The notes under the pieces: generated by a model
Seen by the model: the letters and a program-made list of their open reading frames with translations, nothing else
Told to the model about the DNA's origin: nothing
Database searches by the model: none
Shown here: one piece after another, positions 24,823 to 33,822 of the stretch
How the letters are laid out: each line of letters starts with the position of its first letter
How positions within the stretch are numbered: position 1 is the first letter of the stretch
Position numbers and translations under genes: made by a program
From: Oscillospiraceae bacterium
Lineage (GTDB): Bacteria; Bacillota; Clostridia; Oscillospirales; CAG-272
Direction: 5' to 3'
Assembly: GCA_015064725.1 (NCBI GenBank)
Contig: SVRQ01000005.1
Location: forward strand, 31,253-95,252
Length of the DNA: 64,000 nt

Positions 24823-25974
24823 ATGAAAATAATACTTGCCTGCGGCGGCACGGGCGGTCATATCTACCCTGCCATCGCTATAGCAAATACGGTGCGTGCG
24901 CATAATCCGAACGCGAAGATACTTTTCGTCGGCTCTACGCGCGGCTTGGAAAACGATATAGTTGCGAAAGCCGGTTATGACATCACTCATATCGATATGT
25001 ACGGTCTAAACCGCAAAAACCCCTTTGCAAATATCAAAACAGCATACTATTTTCTGGCTTCCAAGAAAAAAGGCAAGAAGCTTATCGAAAGCTTTAAGCC
25101 GGATATCGTTATAGGCACGGGCGGTTACCAATGCTATCCCCCTCTCTACGCCGCCGCGAAGGCGGGCGTACCCTGTGCCGTACACGAATCCAACTCCATT
25201 CCCGGCGTTGCCGTGCGTATGGTGGAAAAGCACGTTGACAGGATATACACGAACTTTCCCGACGTGGAAAAGAAGCTTTCCTGTAAGGAAAAGGTATTGC
25301 GCGTAGGCAATCCTCTCGTTTCCGAAAATATTGTAAAGGCAGACGGCTGCGTGCGCGAAAAGCTTCAAATTCCCGAAAACATAAAATATATCGTTCTTTC
25401 ATTCGGCGGAAGCCGAGGTGCCGCCCCCATCAACGAGCACGTTGTTGATTTCCTCGGAAAATACGCCAAGGAAAGCCCCGACACACTCTTCGTCCACGCC
25501 ACGGGCAAGGGCGGATACGCCGCATCCGTTGAAAAAGCGAAGGCTTGCGGTGCATACTATCTTCCCAACGTCCGCATATTCGACTATATATACGATATGC
25601 CCCTTTGGGAAGCCGCGGCAGACATCGTTATATGCCGCGCAGGCGCTATGACAATTTCCGAAATGGCTCTCGGCGAAAAAGCCTGCATCTTTATTCCCTC
25701 CCCCTACGTTGCGGAAAACCATCAGTATAAGAACGCCAAGGTGCTTTCGGATGCCGATGCGGGTGCGCTTATCGAAGAAAAGGACCTTTGTGCCGAAACG
25801 CTCAAAAAGCAGATCGATGAAATACGCTTCGGCAAGGGCGTGGCGGAAAATATGAGGAAGAATATCAAGAGCTTCGCCGTAAAAAACGCCGCCGAAAGCA
25901 TTTTCAAGGATATGCAGGAGCTTATGAACCGCGAACTTATGAAGCTTATCAAACGAGAGGATGAGGCGAAATGA
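24823..25974 (+). CDS. murG: UDP-GlcNAc:lipid I GlcNAc transferase MurG
   Basis: A 383-residue GT-B enzyme begins MKIILACGGTGGHIYPAIA (G-loop 8-13). GTGGYQCYPPLYAA and HESNSIPG mark the N-domain, while SFGGSRGAAPIN and ICRAGAMTISEM mark the donor site. It makes lipid II on the cytoplasmic face. Its final 4 nt overlap the start of ftsQ. Confidence 0.97.
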   Translation: MKIILACGGTGGHIYPAIAIANTVRAHNPNAKILFVGSTRGLENDIVAKAGYDITHIDMYGLNRKNPFANIKTAYYFLASKKKGKKLIESFKPDIVIGTGGYQCYPPLYAAAKAGVPCAVHESNSIPGVAVRMVEKHVDRIYTNFPDVEKKLSCKEKVLRVGNPLVSENIVKADGCVREKLQIPENIKYIVLSFGGSRGAAPINEHVVDFLGKYAKESPDTLFVHATGKGGYAASVEKAKACGAYYLPNVRIFDYIYDMPLWEAAADIVICRAGAMTISEMALGEKACIFIPSPYVAENHQYKNAKVLSDADAGALIEEKDLCAETLKKQIDEIRFGKGVAENMRKNIKSFAVKNAAESIFKDMQELMNRELMKLIKREDEAK

Positions 25975-26768
25975 ACGGCTCCCACCCTCTCAGAAAAAGC
26001 AAGCTGCGCTCCTTTGCAATAACAGCCGTCTTCTTTGCCGCAACGGTACTTACGGTTTTCGTATTCCTTACGTTTTGCCGCGTAAAAACGGTAAATATCG
26101 AAAACTGCGTTTTCTCCGATAGACAAACGATTCTGGAAGCCGGCAAGGTAAAGGTCGGTATGCACATATATGCGCTGGATAAAGAAAAAATGGAAGAGCG
26201 CATAAAAGAGGCAAGCCCCTACGTCAGCGACGTATATATCACAAGGACGGGCTTTACAACTCTCAATATAACTCTTACGGAGGATACGCCGCGATTTTAT
26301 ATAGAGCAGGACGGAAACTTCGTCGTGCTTTCCGAAACGCTGCGCGTGCTTGAAATATGCCATTCCCAAGCGGAGCTGTCCGGGATCTCCGCCGCAAGGA
26401 TAGACCTTCCCGCGGTAAAGAGCGCAACGCTTCGACAGACCCTCGCCTTTGAAGACGAAACGGCATCTTACGGGGAAGAATGTATAGAGATACTCGAAGC
26501 AATATCCGCCTCCCCTCTTTCGGGAACTCTTACGTATGCAGACCTTTCGGAAAAGTTCGATCTCCGCGTAACGTACAAGGACAAGTACGATATCCGCTTC
26601 GGCTCTCCGAAGGAGCTTTCGCAAAAGCTTTCGCTCGTGGCGGAAACGATAGCTTACCTTGAAGATCCGATAAACCGTTTTTCTACCGCAAAGGGCATAA
26701 TACACGCCTCCGTTATAGGCGAAACGTCGTTTGAAGCAACGGGTGCTTTAAACGATACCGTCGAATAA
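25971..26768 (+). CDS. ftsQ: Cell division protein FtsQ/DivIB
   Basis: The 265-residue bitopic protein has a short basic N-terminus, a membrane segment at about 17-40 and a POTRA domain starting CRVKTVNIENCVFS. A beta domain with little sequence conservation follows. FtsQ/DivIB bridges FtsL and DivIC/FtsB in the divisome. It is the last gene before ftsZ, which has its own upstream region. Confidence 0.88.
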   Translation: MNGSHPLRKSKLRSFAITAVFFAATVLTVFVFLTFCRVKTVNIENCVFSDRQTILEAGKVKVGMHIYALDKEKMEERIKEASPYVSDVYITRTGFTTLNITLTEDTPRFYIEQDGNFVVLSETLRVLEICHSQAELSGISAARIDLPAVKSATLRQTLAFEDETASYGEECIEILEAISASPLSGTLTYADLSEKFDLRVTYKDKYDIRFGSPKELSQKLSLVAETIAYLEDPINRFSTAKGIIHASVIGETSFEATGALNDTVE

Positions 26769-26912
26769 ACAAAGGTTAAATTTAAAAAATAATTCTTTTT
26801 TTAACATAATTTTCTTTTTTTAACAAACGAATCAGTAAAAATTGACGATTTTTTGCATTTATTTTTAAGAAATTTTCAAAAACATCTTGTAAATCAAGTC
26901 TTTTTGGTTTAT

Positions 26913-26918
26913 TATAAT
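26913..26918 (+). promoter_or_regulatory. Probable -10 of a dedicated ftsZ promoter
   Basis: A perfect TATAAT lies 52 bp before the ftsZ start in an AT-rich 200-bp gap. The nearest -35-like TTGTAA (26887-26892) is 20 nt upstream, longer than optimal, so the -35 assignment is unsure. Confidence 0.45.
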
Positions 26919-26969
26919 ATTGTATATATTTATCATTTTATCTGTGTAAATTTCAGGAGGTTAAATAAA

Positions 26970-28124
26970 ATGGGTTTCGAATTTGATTCAAACTTTGACA
27001 GTGGTGTAAATATTAAAGTCATCGGTGTCGGCGGCGGCGGCGGTAACGCTGTTAACCGTATGATCGAGGAAAACGTACAGGGCGTTGAATTTATCGCAGT
27101 AAACTGCGACAAACAGGTCCTTCTCAAATCCAGCGCTCCCACAAAGATCGCTATCGGCGATAAGATCACAAAAGGCCACGGTGCGGGCAGCGACCCCACA
27201 GTTGGCGAACAGGCTGCGGAAGAAAGCATGGAAGATATCGCTAACGTAGTTCGCGGTGCGGATATGGTATTCATCGCAACAGGTATGGGCGGCGGTACAG
27301 GTACAGGTGCTGCTCCCGTTGTAGCAAAGATCGCAAAAGAAATGGGCATCCTTACTATCGGCGTTGTTACAAAGCCCTTTGCATTTGAAGGCAGAAAGCG
27401 TATGCTCCAGGCTGAAGCAGGTATCGTTCAGCTCCGTGATTACGTTGACTCCCTCATCGTTATCCCCAACGAAAGACTCCGTCACATTTCCGAAAACAAG
27501 ATCACTCTTGCAAACGCTTTTGAATATGCGGATGACGTACTCCGTCAGGGCGTTCAGAGTATTTCCGACCTTATCAACATCCCCGGTATCGTAAACCTTG
27601 ACTTTGCAGACGTTTCTTCCGTTATGAGAAACGCAGGCTACGCTCACATGGGTGTTGGCACAGGCACAGGCAGAGATAAAGCTGAGGTTGCAGCAAAAGC
27701 CGCTATCTCCAGCCCCCTTCTCGAGTCCTCTATCTCCGGTGCTACAGGTATCATCATCAATATCACAGCAAGCCCCGACATCAGCCTTGACGAGGTTGAA
27801 ACAGCTTCCGCTATGATCTCTCAGGAAGCTCATCCCGATGCAACTATCATTTGGGGTGCTACTTTCGACAACAGCCTTGAAGATACTATCAAGGTAACTG
27901 TTATCGCTACAGGCTTCAGAGCTGAAGATGATAACAAGCCTTCCGCAACAACAGGCTTCAACTTTGGCGCACCCAAAGCTAAAACAACAGTGAAGACAAC
28001 TCCCGTTGCTCCCGCAAAGCCTGAAGCTCCCGCTCCCGCAGTTGTAAAAGAGAATAACGGTTCTCTCATTTCCGACGATGATTTTGATGACATTATGGCC
28101 ATCCTCAGAAAGAGCAGAAGCTAA
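26970..28124 (+). CDS. ftsZ: Cell division GTPase FtsZ
   Basis: A 384-residue tubulin homologue has [15 protein letters not shown] (17-31), the T4 GTP loop [13 protein letters not shown] (105-117) and the conserved C-terminal peptide [13 protein letters not shown] that binds FtsA/SepF/ZapA-type partners. It forms the Z-ring. The ATG at 26970 follows CAGGAGG; an upstream in-frame extension is non-homologous. Codon choice is visibly more biased (GTT, GCA, AAC, ATC) than in its neighbours, as expected for an abundant protein. FtsA is not adjacent. Confidence 0.98.
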   Translation: MGFEFDSNFDSGVNIKVIGVGGGGGNAVNRMIEENVQGVEFIAVNCDKQVLLKSSAPTKIAIGDKITKGHGAGSDPTVGEQAAEESMEDIANVVRGADMVFIATGMGGGTGTGAAPVVAKIAKEMGILTIGVVTKPFAFEGRKRMLQAEAGIVQLRDYVDSLIVIPNERLRHISENKITLANAFEYADDVLRQGVQSISDLINIPGIVNLDFADVSSVMRNAGYAHMGVGTGTGRDKAEVAAKAAISSPLLESSISGATGIIINITASPDISLDEVETASAMISQEAHPDATIIWGATFDNSLEDTIKVTVIATGFRAEDDNKPSATTGFNFGAPKAKTTVKTTPVAPAKPEAPAPAVVKENNGSLISDDDFDDIMAILRKSRS

Positions 28125-28143
28125 TTAAGATCTTACATACACC

Positions 28144-28176
28144 AAAACACCCTTGATTTTTCAAGGGTGTTTTTCC
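28144..28176 (+). terminator. Terminator of ftsZ / dcw cluster
   Basis: AACACCCTTGA and TCAAGGGTGTT form an 11-bp stem with loop TTTT, followed by TTTCC. Confidence 0.9.
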
Positions 28177-28202
28177 TTTCCCGCAATAAAAGAGCAAATG
28201 TT

Positions 28203-28243
28203 AATATCCGTTGCTTGCCGCAACGGATATTTTGATGTATAAT
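28203..28243 (+). promoter_or_regulatory. Promoter and 12-bp palindrome for the XRE-membrane regulator
   Basis: AATATCCGTTGC (28203-28214) and GCAACGGATATT (28220-28231) are perfect complements with a 5-nt centre. The -35-like TTGCCG (28215-28220) lies in the centre, and TATAAT (28238-28243) follows at 17-nt spacing. A repressor bound here would block RNA polymerase, so autoregulation by the downstream HTH protein is likely. Confidence 0.65.
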
Positions 28244-28266
28244 TGTTTTCGGAAAGGAGTTGTAAT

Positions 28267-28803
28267 ATGCTGAACGAAAATTTAAAAATCCTCAGAAAGA
28301 AAAAAGGGCTTTCGCAGGAGGAACTTGCACTAAAGCTTTGCGTAGTGCGCCAAACAGTTTCAAAATGGGAAAAAGGGCTCTCTGTTCCCGATTCCGAAAT
28401 GCTCATAAAAATAGCGGAAGAATTTGACACGACCGTCGCTTCCCTTCTGGGTGAGCCGGTTTCAGAAGAAAGCGGAAACGAGCTTGCAGCCATTGCCGCC
28501 AAATTGGAGCTTATAAACGAACAGCTTGCAGAGCGAAACAAGAAAATAAGACGGGCGGCACTGTTTATATTTATTTTGATCGGTGTTTTTTCCCTGTCAT
28601 CGCTCTTGTTCGATATATTTGAGCTTATTTATTACACCTTGGAAAAAAGCCGACTTACATCAAATGAAGCCGTCATAGGCGGATACGTCGGTTCAACGGG
28701 CATTTACGTTTCAAATATACTTCCGCACGCCGCCAAAGCGTTAATATCGATCGCCGCTCTCGTTCTTTCGGCATTGGGAATATGCAGAATGAAAGGTAGA
28801 TAA
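28267..28803 (+). CDS. XRE-family HTH regulator with C-terminal membrane domain
   Basis: A 178-residue protein has an XRE helix-turn-helix (about 5-58, LKILRKKKGLSQEELALKL), a short charged linker (LELINEQLAERNKKIRR) and two to three hydrophobic segments (about 95-115, 130-150 and 155-172). The domain order suggests a membrane-tethered transcription factor. The start follows AAAGGAG. A lipoprotein gene begins 1 nt after its stop, so the pair probably forms an operon. Confidence 0.8.
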   Translation: MLNENLKILRKKKGLSQEELALKLCVVRQTVSKWEKGLSVPDSEMLIKIAEEFDTTVASLLGEPVSEESGNELAAIAAKLELINEQLAERNKKIRRAALFIFILIGVFSLSSLLFDIFELIYYTLEKSRLTSNEAVIGGYVGSTGIYVSNILPHAAKALISIAALVLSALGICRMKGR

Positions 28804-28804
28804 A

Positions 28805-29233
28805 ATGAAAAAAATATTTTTATTGATAATATGCTCTATGATGCTTTTGTGCGGATGTTCCCAAAGCGCTGTCCCCGAAATAGACGATTTTTCTTGGATC
28901 TTGGTAAGCGTTCAAAGCCATAAAGGCTCGGGGCAGATAATCGCATACGGCCCGCGCATGGGCGAAACAAGCGAAAGCGACGGCTTTTGCGAGCTTGTTT
29001 GCACCGCCAAAGACGGGGTTATTTCGATGCAGGACAAAACAAACGGAAAATTTTACACAGGCACGTACGAATTTCAAGGAAAAGACCCATGCTCCTCAAA
29101 TTACAAAATAACGATAGACGGTCAAGAAGGCATCGCTGTTGTTGCTATGACCACATATCACGATAAAACGCAGGATCCCACGTTTATTATCAATTTAGAG
29201 GATCATTCGATAAAATTTTTTGCAAAAAAATAA
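28805..29233 (+). CDS. Small lipoprotein of unknown function
   Basis: The 142-residue protein has an N-terminal signal and lipobox LLCGC (cysteine about residue 18), so it should be lipid-anchored on the outer membrane face. The mature part is a small, probably beta-rich domain with no family I recognise. It is cotranscribed with the membrane-tethered XRE protein, which might sense it or its ligand. Confidence 0.7.
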   Translation: MKKIFLLIICSMMLLCGCSQSAVPEIDDFSWILVSVQSHKGSGQIIAYGPRMGETSESDGFCELVCTAKDGVISMQDKTNGKFYTGTYEFQGKDPCSSNYKITIDGQEGIAVVAMTTYHDKTQDPTFIINLEDHSIKFFAKK

Positions 29234-29307
29234 AAATCCCCTTGCGTAAGGGGTTGCTTGTAACGCTGCGTAATATGATAGAATGAGCGCAGAAGGAGGT
29301 GAACGCT

Positions 29308-30045
29308 ATGTCAAAATACACAACGGGAGAAGTCGCAAAGCTCTGCGGTGTTTCCGTGCGGACCGTGCAATACTACGATGACCGCGGAATTCTCATACCT
29401 ACCGAGCTTTCAGAGGGCGGCAGAAGACTCTATTCCGAGGAAGACCTGAAAAGGATGCGTATTATATGCTTTCTCCGCGAGGCAGGACTGCCCATAAACA
29501 GCATCTCCGCGCTTTTTGCGGAAGAAAAGCCGGAAAACATAATTTCTATCCTGCTTGATGAACAGGAAGAATCTCTGCGCAAGGAGATCCTTGAGCGTCA
29601 AGCAAGGCTTGAACTGCTTGACGGCATCAAACGGGAGCTAAAGGAGATGGAGCATTTCTCCGTTGAATCCATAGGTGATATAGCTCACATTATGAAACAA
29701 AAAAATAAGCTTACAAAAATGCGCTGGACTATGATACTTACGGGCATTCCCGTAACAGCTTTGCAATGGATATCCATAATTTTGTGGATAACAAACGGTC
29801 TTTGGTGGCTCTTTGCCGCTTGGGTCTGCGTGGCAATTCCGTGGGGGATCGCAGTTTCTGTCTATTATTTCAAGCACGTTGCCTATATCTGCCCCGAATG
29901 CCACGAAATATTCAAGCCTAAAAATAAGGAAGCGTTTTGGGCATATCACACACCCAAAATGCGCCGTCTGACCTGCCCGAAGTGCGGACGCAAGGGGCTT
30001 TGCGTTGAGGTATATGCAGGCAAGGAGGACAAGAACAATGGCTAA
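29308..30045 (+). CDS. MerR-family regulator with membrane hairpin and C-terminal zinc ribbon
   Basis: The 245-residue protein starts with a full MerR DNA-binding domain (KYTTGEVAKLCGVSVRTVQYYD, about 3-24, then RRLYSEEDLKRM) and a coiled dimerisation helix (about 75-120). Unusually, two membrane segments (about 140-162 and 165-185) follow, then a CPEC...CPKCG zinc ribbon (about 193-230). AAGGAGGTGAACGCT precedes the ATG. It overlaps the downstream CPBP protease-like gene by 8 nt. Architecture and pairing suggest a membrane-localised sensor, but no ligand can be named. Confidence 0.8.
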   Translation: MSKYTTGEVAKLCGVSVRTVQYYDDRGILIPTELSEGGRRLYSEEDLKRMRIICFLREAGLPINSISALFAEEKPENIISILLDEQEESLRKEILERQARLELLDGIKRELKEMEHFSVESIGDIAHIMKQKNKLTKMRWTMILTGIPVTALQWISIILWITNGLWWLFAAWVCVAIPWGIAVSVYYFKHVAYICPECHEIFKPKNKEAFWAYHTPKMRRLTCPKCGRKGLCVEVYAGKEDKNNG

Positions 30046-30796
30046 ATTCAAAAAGCCTCTGCTCTTCGCGCTCTGCCTTTTACCGATTGCCATTATCGCG
30101 GGAATTTTCATCGGCATCTATCAGCTTGACACTTATCCCGAGGAAATTATCGCGCAAGCGGTTGCCGAGCTTGGCAGCACCGAGCTTTTGATAGCACTCG
30201 GTGCTGTACAAACGGCGGGGTATGCGCTCTTCTGCGGCTTTTTCGGTTACATTCTTGCCGAAAAAACAGGGCTTTGGAAGCCGATCAATTTCGATAAAAA
30301 GAGTCTTGTTGTAACGCTTGCCGTTTCCGTTGCCGGCGGCATCTTATTCAGTCTTGATCATTGGGTATTTGGAAGTATCATAGACGGTATTCAATCGGCA
30401 AATGAAGCAGGGCTTACCCTAAGCGGCGTGATAGCATCCGTTCTTTACGGCGGCGTTATCGAGGAAACTATGCTTCGCCTATTCTTTATGTCGCTTATCG
30501 CGTTCGTTATATGGAAAATATTTTTTGGGAAATATGACCGCGAAAACATACCGAAAAAAGTATTCGTCATCGCAAATATAACAGCGGCGCTTTTGTTTGC
30601 CGCAGGGCATCTTCCCGCAACACTTGTGACTTTCGGAAAGCTTACACCCGTGATATTATTCCGCTGTTTTCTGCTCAACGGAGGCTTTGGTCTTATATTC
30701 GGCCGGCTCTACCGCAAATACGGTATTTGCCACGCAATGCTCAGCCACGCACTTTTTCACGTTGTCAGCAAACTGATATGGTTTATTTTTATTTAA
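30038..30796 (+). CDS. CPBP-family intramembrane metalloprotease (CAAX protease-like)
   Basis: A 252-residue membrane protein has about 7 hydrophobic segments and the CPBP/Abi catalytic motifs: EETMLR (paired glutamates), AAGHLP (histidine) and SHALFHVV near the end. Family members cleave within the membrane; several act in bacteriocin self-immunity or regulator release. Translation start overlaps the MerR-like gene, with AAGGAGG upstream. A role in processing the membrane-bound MerR partner is an inference. Confidence 0.82.
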   Translation: MAKFKKPLLFALCLLPIAIIAGIFIGIYQLDTYPEEIIAQAVAELGSTELLIALGAVQTAGYALFCGFFGYILAEKTGLWKPINFDKKSLVVTLAVSVAGGILFSLDHWVFGSIIDGIQSANEAGLTLSGVIASVLYGGVIEETMLRLFFMSLIAFVIWKIFFGKYDRENIPKKVFVIANITAALLFAAGHLPATLVTFGKLTPVILFRCFLLNGGFGLIFGRLYRKYGICHAMLSHALFHVVSKLIWFIFI

Positions 30797-30800
30797 AATC

Positions 30801-30832
30801 AAACGGCCGACTGTTTTGTCGGTCGTTTTTCT
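30801..30832 (+). terminator. Terminator of the MerR-CPBP operon
   Basis: AACGGCCGAC and GTCGGTCGTT pair (one G-U) around TGTTTT, followed by TTTCTTTT. Confidence 0.85.
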
Positions 30833-30866
30833 TTTAACTTAAAATTCATAAATCCACGCCTTGCCA

Positions 30867-30895
30867 TTGCCTTTTACGGTGCCTTGTGATAAAAT
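30867..30895 (+). promoter_or_regulatory. Promoter of the malic enzyme gene
   Basis: TTGCCT (30867-30872), 17 nt, TAAAAT (30890-30895), with TG one base before the -10 (extended -10). Confidence 0.6.
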
Positions 30896-30931
30896 ATAAA
30901 TAATAATCTTAAATATATCGGAGAATAAACT

Positions 30932-32110
30932 ATGACTACCGAAGAGATAAAAAAACTATCACTTGAAAAACATTACGAATGGAAAGGTAAGATGGCGGTG
31001 CGCCCCACGGTAAACGTGGACAGCCGTGATATGCTCTCCCTCGCGTACACCCCCGGCGTTGCACAGCCCTGCCTTGAAATTCAGAAAGATATTACAAAAT
31101 CCTACGAGCTTACGCGCCGTTGGAACACGGTCGCCGTTATCACAGACGGCACAGCGGTCCTCGGTCTGGGTGACATCGGTCCCGAAGCAGGTATGCCCGT
31201 TATGGAAGGAAAATGCCTTCTCTTTTCCCAATTTGCAGGGATAGACGCAATTCCCCTTTGCATAAAGAGCAAGGACGTTGATGAGATCATTCGCACGGTC
31301 GCTCTGCTTGAGGGCAGCTTCGGCGGCGTAAACCTTGAGGATATCGCCGCCCCCCGTTGCTTTGAAATAGAACGCAGACTCAAAGAGATTTGCTCCATCC
31401 CGATCTTCCACGACGATCAGCACGGCACAGCTATCGTTGCAAGCGCGGCTCTTGAAAACGCGCTCAAGGTCGTTGGCAAAAAGCTCGAAGAAGTTAAAAT
31501 AGTCATCAATGGCGCGGGTGCCGCGGGAGATGCCATCGGCAGACTTTTTATTGCAAAAGGCGCAAAAAACCTCATCTTCGTGGACAGAACCGGTGCCATC
31601 ACAAAAAATAATCCCGGCGTTACGGACGAGCATAAGCTCCTTGCCGAAATATCCAACCCTTACGGCGAAGAGGGCGCACTCTGCGACGTTATCAAAGGAG
31701 CTGACGTATTCCTCGGCGTTTCCAAACCGGGTCTTCTCACACAGGATATGGTACGTACAATGAACAAAGACGCAATCATATTCGCAATGGCAAACCCAAC
31801 GCCCGAAATTATGCCCGACGAAGCAAAAGCCGCAGGCGCCGCCGTTGTCGGCACGGGCAGAAGCGACTTTCCCAACCAGATAAACAACCTTCTCGCTTTT
31901 CCCGGCATATTCCGCGGTGCGCTTGACGCGCGCGCAAGTGCTATCACGGAGGAAATGAAGCTTGCCGCATCCGAAGCCCTCGCTTCCCTCGTTGCAGACA
32001 AGCTTTCCACAGAATGTATCCTCCCCGATATATTCGACGAAAGAGCGACAAGCGCCGTTGCGCAAGCTGTTAAAGAAGCCGCTGTCAAATGCGGTGTTGC
32101 AAGGATCTAA
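30932..32110 (+). CDS. NAD(P)-dependent malic enzyme
   Basis: This 392-residue enzyme has the short bacterial form. SLAYTPGVAQPC and DGTAVLGLGDIGPEAGMPVMEGK form the malate/metal site. IFHDDQHGTAIV contains the conserved aspartates, and VINGAGAAGDAIGR (about 191-204) is the dinucleotide-binding loop. It oxidatively decarboxylates malate to pyruvate. NAD versus NADP preference cannot be read with certainty. Monocistronic, between its own promoter and terminator. Confidence 0.93.
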   Translation: MTTEEIKKLSLEKHYEWKGKMAVRPTVNVDSRDMLSLAYTPGVAQPCLEIQKDITKSYELTRRWNTVAVITDGTAVLGLGDIGPEAGMPVMEGKCLLFSQFAGIDAIPLCIKSKDVDEIIRTVALLEGSFGGVNLEDIAAPRCFEIERRLKEICSIPIFHDDQHGTAIVASAALENALKVVGKKLEEVKIVINGAGAAGDAIGRLFIAKGAKNLIFVDRTGAITKNNPGVTDEHKLLAEISNPYGEEGALCDVIKGADVFLGVSKPGLLTQDMVRTMNKDAIIFAMANPTPEIMPDEAKAAGAAVVGTGRSDFPNQINNLLAFPGIFRGALDARASAITEEMKLAASEALASLVADKLSTECILPDIFDERATSAVAQAVKEAAVKCGVARI

Positions 32111-32113
32111 TAT

Positions 32114-32146
32114 ATAAGAGCAGGATTTTCCTGCTCTTGTTTTTTG
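32114..32146 (+). terminator. Terminator of the malic enzyme gene
   Basis: AAGAGCAGGA (32116-32125) and TCCTGCTCTT (32129-32138) pair around TTT, followed by GTTTTTTG. Confidence 0.9.
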
Positions 32147-32150
32147 TGCA

Positions 32151-32205
32151 ATTTATCGTAACACGATAAATATTACTTGAAATTCGACAAATATTGTGAT
32201 ATAAT
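32151..32205 (+). promoter_or_regulatory. Palindromic operator and extended -10 promoter of the FAD reductase operon
   Basis: ATTTATCGT and ACGATAAAT (32151-32159, 32163-32171) form a perfect 9-bp palindrome around AAC. Six bp on is TTGAAA (32177-32182), then 17 nt and TATAAT (32200-32205) with an extended TG. The site just upstream of the -35 suits an activator or repressor. Confidence 0.65.
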
Positions 32206-32237
32206 CTAAATACAAATAAAATTCATCGGAGGAAAAA

Positions 32238-33323
32238 ATGAAAACGACGGCTGATTTGCGCGCACATTACTCAACTATCATAGTGGGTGCAGGACCCGCC
32301 GGATCAACTCTTGCGCGAAGGCTTGCGGACAAGGAAAAAGATATCCTTCTTATAGACGGCAGCCCTCTGCGCGGCGAAAAGGTATGTGCAGGGCTTATCT
32401 CCCCCGATGCGCAGGACCTGCTTGCAAGATACGATATAACGCTGCCCGGCACAGTACTCAGCTCCCCACAGATATTTTCTGTCCGAACTATCGACCTTAC
32501 AACGCGCCAAGCCCGTCATTACCGCCGCAGTTACGTTAACGTGAACAGGGCAAAGTTCGATGCCTTCCTCCTCTCCCTCGTTCCGGACACGGTCGATGTC
32601 ATTTCCGCGCTGTGCCTGCGAGCAGAGCGAGAAGAAAACGGCTTTTCCCTTCTTTTAAAAACACAGAACGGAGAGAAAAAAGTTTCCTGCGGCCGTCTTG
32701 TCGGGGCGGACGGCGCATCCTCCATCGTGCGAAAAAGCCTTTTCCCCAACAAAAAAATTAAACGCTATGTTGCTATCCAGCAAAGCTTCCGCGCAGAGGG
32801 CGAAGACCCGTATTATTCCTGCGTTTTCGATAGCTGTACATCCCCCTCCTGCTCTTGGATATTTTTCAAGGACGGAATGCTCGTTTTCGGCGGTGCTTTT
32901 GAAAATAAGCATCCCCGTGATGCGTTTGAAGAGCAAAAAGCAAAGCTCGTTTCCCTCGGAACCGTTTCTGAAAATATATTTAAAGAACCGATAAAAACAC
33001 AGGCTTGCACCGTTCTTCGGCCAAAACTTTCCGGCGGAATATTCAACGGTGCGAACGGAGCTTTTCTCATAGGGGAGGCGGCAGGCTTTATAAGCCCCAG
33101 CTCCTTGGAGGGTATAAGTTATGCCCTTGCAAGCGCAGAGGCGCTTTTTGAGGCGTTTTCGCGTGGGGGAAGCACGCGGCAAGCTCAACGCCTGTATAAG
33201 CACAAAACAATAAAACTGCGCCTTAAAATCGCTTTAAAATGCGTAAAGCGGCCGTTTATGTACAATCCGCTTCTGCGCCGCCTGATACTTGCAAGCGGCG
33301 CAGGATCAATAAAAATAAAATGA
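32238..33323 (+). CDS. FAD-dependent oxidoreductase, geranylgeranyl-reductase family
   Basis: A 361-residue flavoprotein has the FAD-binding IIVGAGPAGSTLARRLA (14-30), the second flavin motif VGADGASSIVR and GEAAGFISPSSLEGI near residue 279. The GCAGLIS-like KVCAGLIS segment matches geranylgeranyl reductase/FixC-like enzymes that reduce isoprenoid or other double bonds. A quinone, archaeal-type lipid or tailoring substrate cannot be chosen from sequence. It is first in a run with DUF2975 and XRE genes. Confidence 0.82.
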   Translation: MKTTADLRAHYSTIIVGAGPAGSTLARRLADKEKDILLIDGSPLRGEKVCAGLISPDAQDLLARYDITLPGTVLSSPQIFSVRTIDLTTRQARHYRRSYVNVNRAKFDAFLLSLVPDTVDVISALCLRAEREENGFSLLLKTQNGEKKVSCGRLVGADGASSIVRKSLFPNKKIKRYVAIQQSFRAEGEDPYYSCVFDSCTSPSCSWIFFKDGMLVFGGAFENKHPRDAFEEQKAKLVSLGTVSENIFKEPIKTQACTVLRPKLSGGIFNGANGAFLIGEAAGFISPSSLEGISYALASAEALFEAFSRGGSTRQAQRLYKHKTIKLRLKIALKCVKRPFMYNPLLRRLILASGAGSIKIK

Positions 33324-33335
33324 CAGAGGTATTAT

Positions 33336-33812
33336 ATGAACAGAAAAAATCTATCCGTATGGCTTAAAGCTATGATAATATGCGTGGGTGCTTGCGGTGC
33401 GCTTATATACGCGCTCGTTTTGCCGATAACGGCGGGCTCGCTCGAACCTTTCGCAAACGATGCCGCCGCAAAATATTTGTGGCTCATCTTTCTTTGGGTA
33501 AGCGGCGTCCCCTGTTACGCCGTGCTCGCTGTTTCTTGGCTCGTATGCGGCGATATTGAAAAAGACAGAGCTTTTACCGCAAAAAATTCCAAAAGGCTCA
33601 AAATAATATCCATCCTTGCGGGTGCGGACACGTTGTTTTTATTCCTTGGCAATATTGCTCTCTTGATTTTCAAAATGAACAACCTCTTTATGATGGCTTT
33701 TTGCGTGCTCGTGGCGTTTTTAGGCATCGTACTCTCCGTTGCCTTCGCCGCGCTCTCTCACCTTGTGGCGCGCGCCGCAGAGCTTCAGGAAGAGTGCGAC
33801 CTTACGATATAA
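33336..33812 (+). CDS. DUF2975 membrane protein
   Basis: The 158-residue protein has four predicted membrane segments (about 10-28, 45-68, 88-110 and 118-142) and the DUF2975 pattern, with RAFTAKNSKRLKIISI after the second pair. Members usually sit next to a small Cro/CI-type repressor, as here. Function is unknown; it is thought to partner the HTH protein. Confidence 0.8.
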   Translation: MNRKNLSVWLKAMIICVGACGALIYALVLPITAGSLEPFANDAAAKYLWLIFLWVSGVPCYAVLAVSWLVCGDIEKDRAFTAKNSKRLKIISILAGADTLFLFLGNIALLIFKMNNLFMMAFCVLVAFLGIVLSVAFAALSHLVARAAELQEECDLTI

Positions 33813-33822
33813 GGGGGACTTT

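Noticed and set aside
29238..29253. CCCCTT/AAGGGG hairpin after the lipoprotein gene as a terminator
   Set aside because: The stem is only 6 bp and lacks a proper T-tract, so it was not annotated as one.
29254..29284. TTGCTT-N19-TAGAAT as a MerR-type long-spacer promoter
   Set aside because: The spacing fits MerR promoters, but no dyad is evident in the spacer and the -35 is weak, so support is too thin.
30959..32065. Minus-strand open frame of 368 codons
   Set aside because: Antisense to malic enzyme; Cys/Phe-rich composition typical of a shadow frame.
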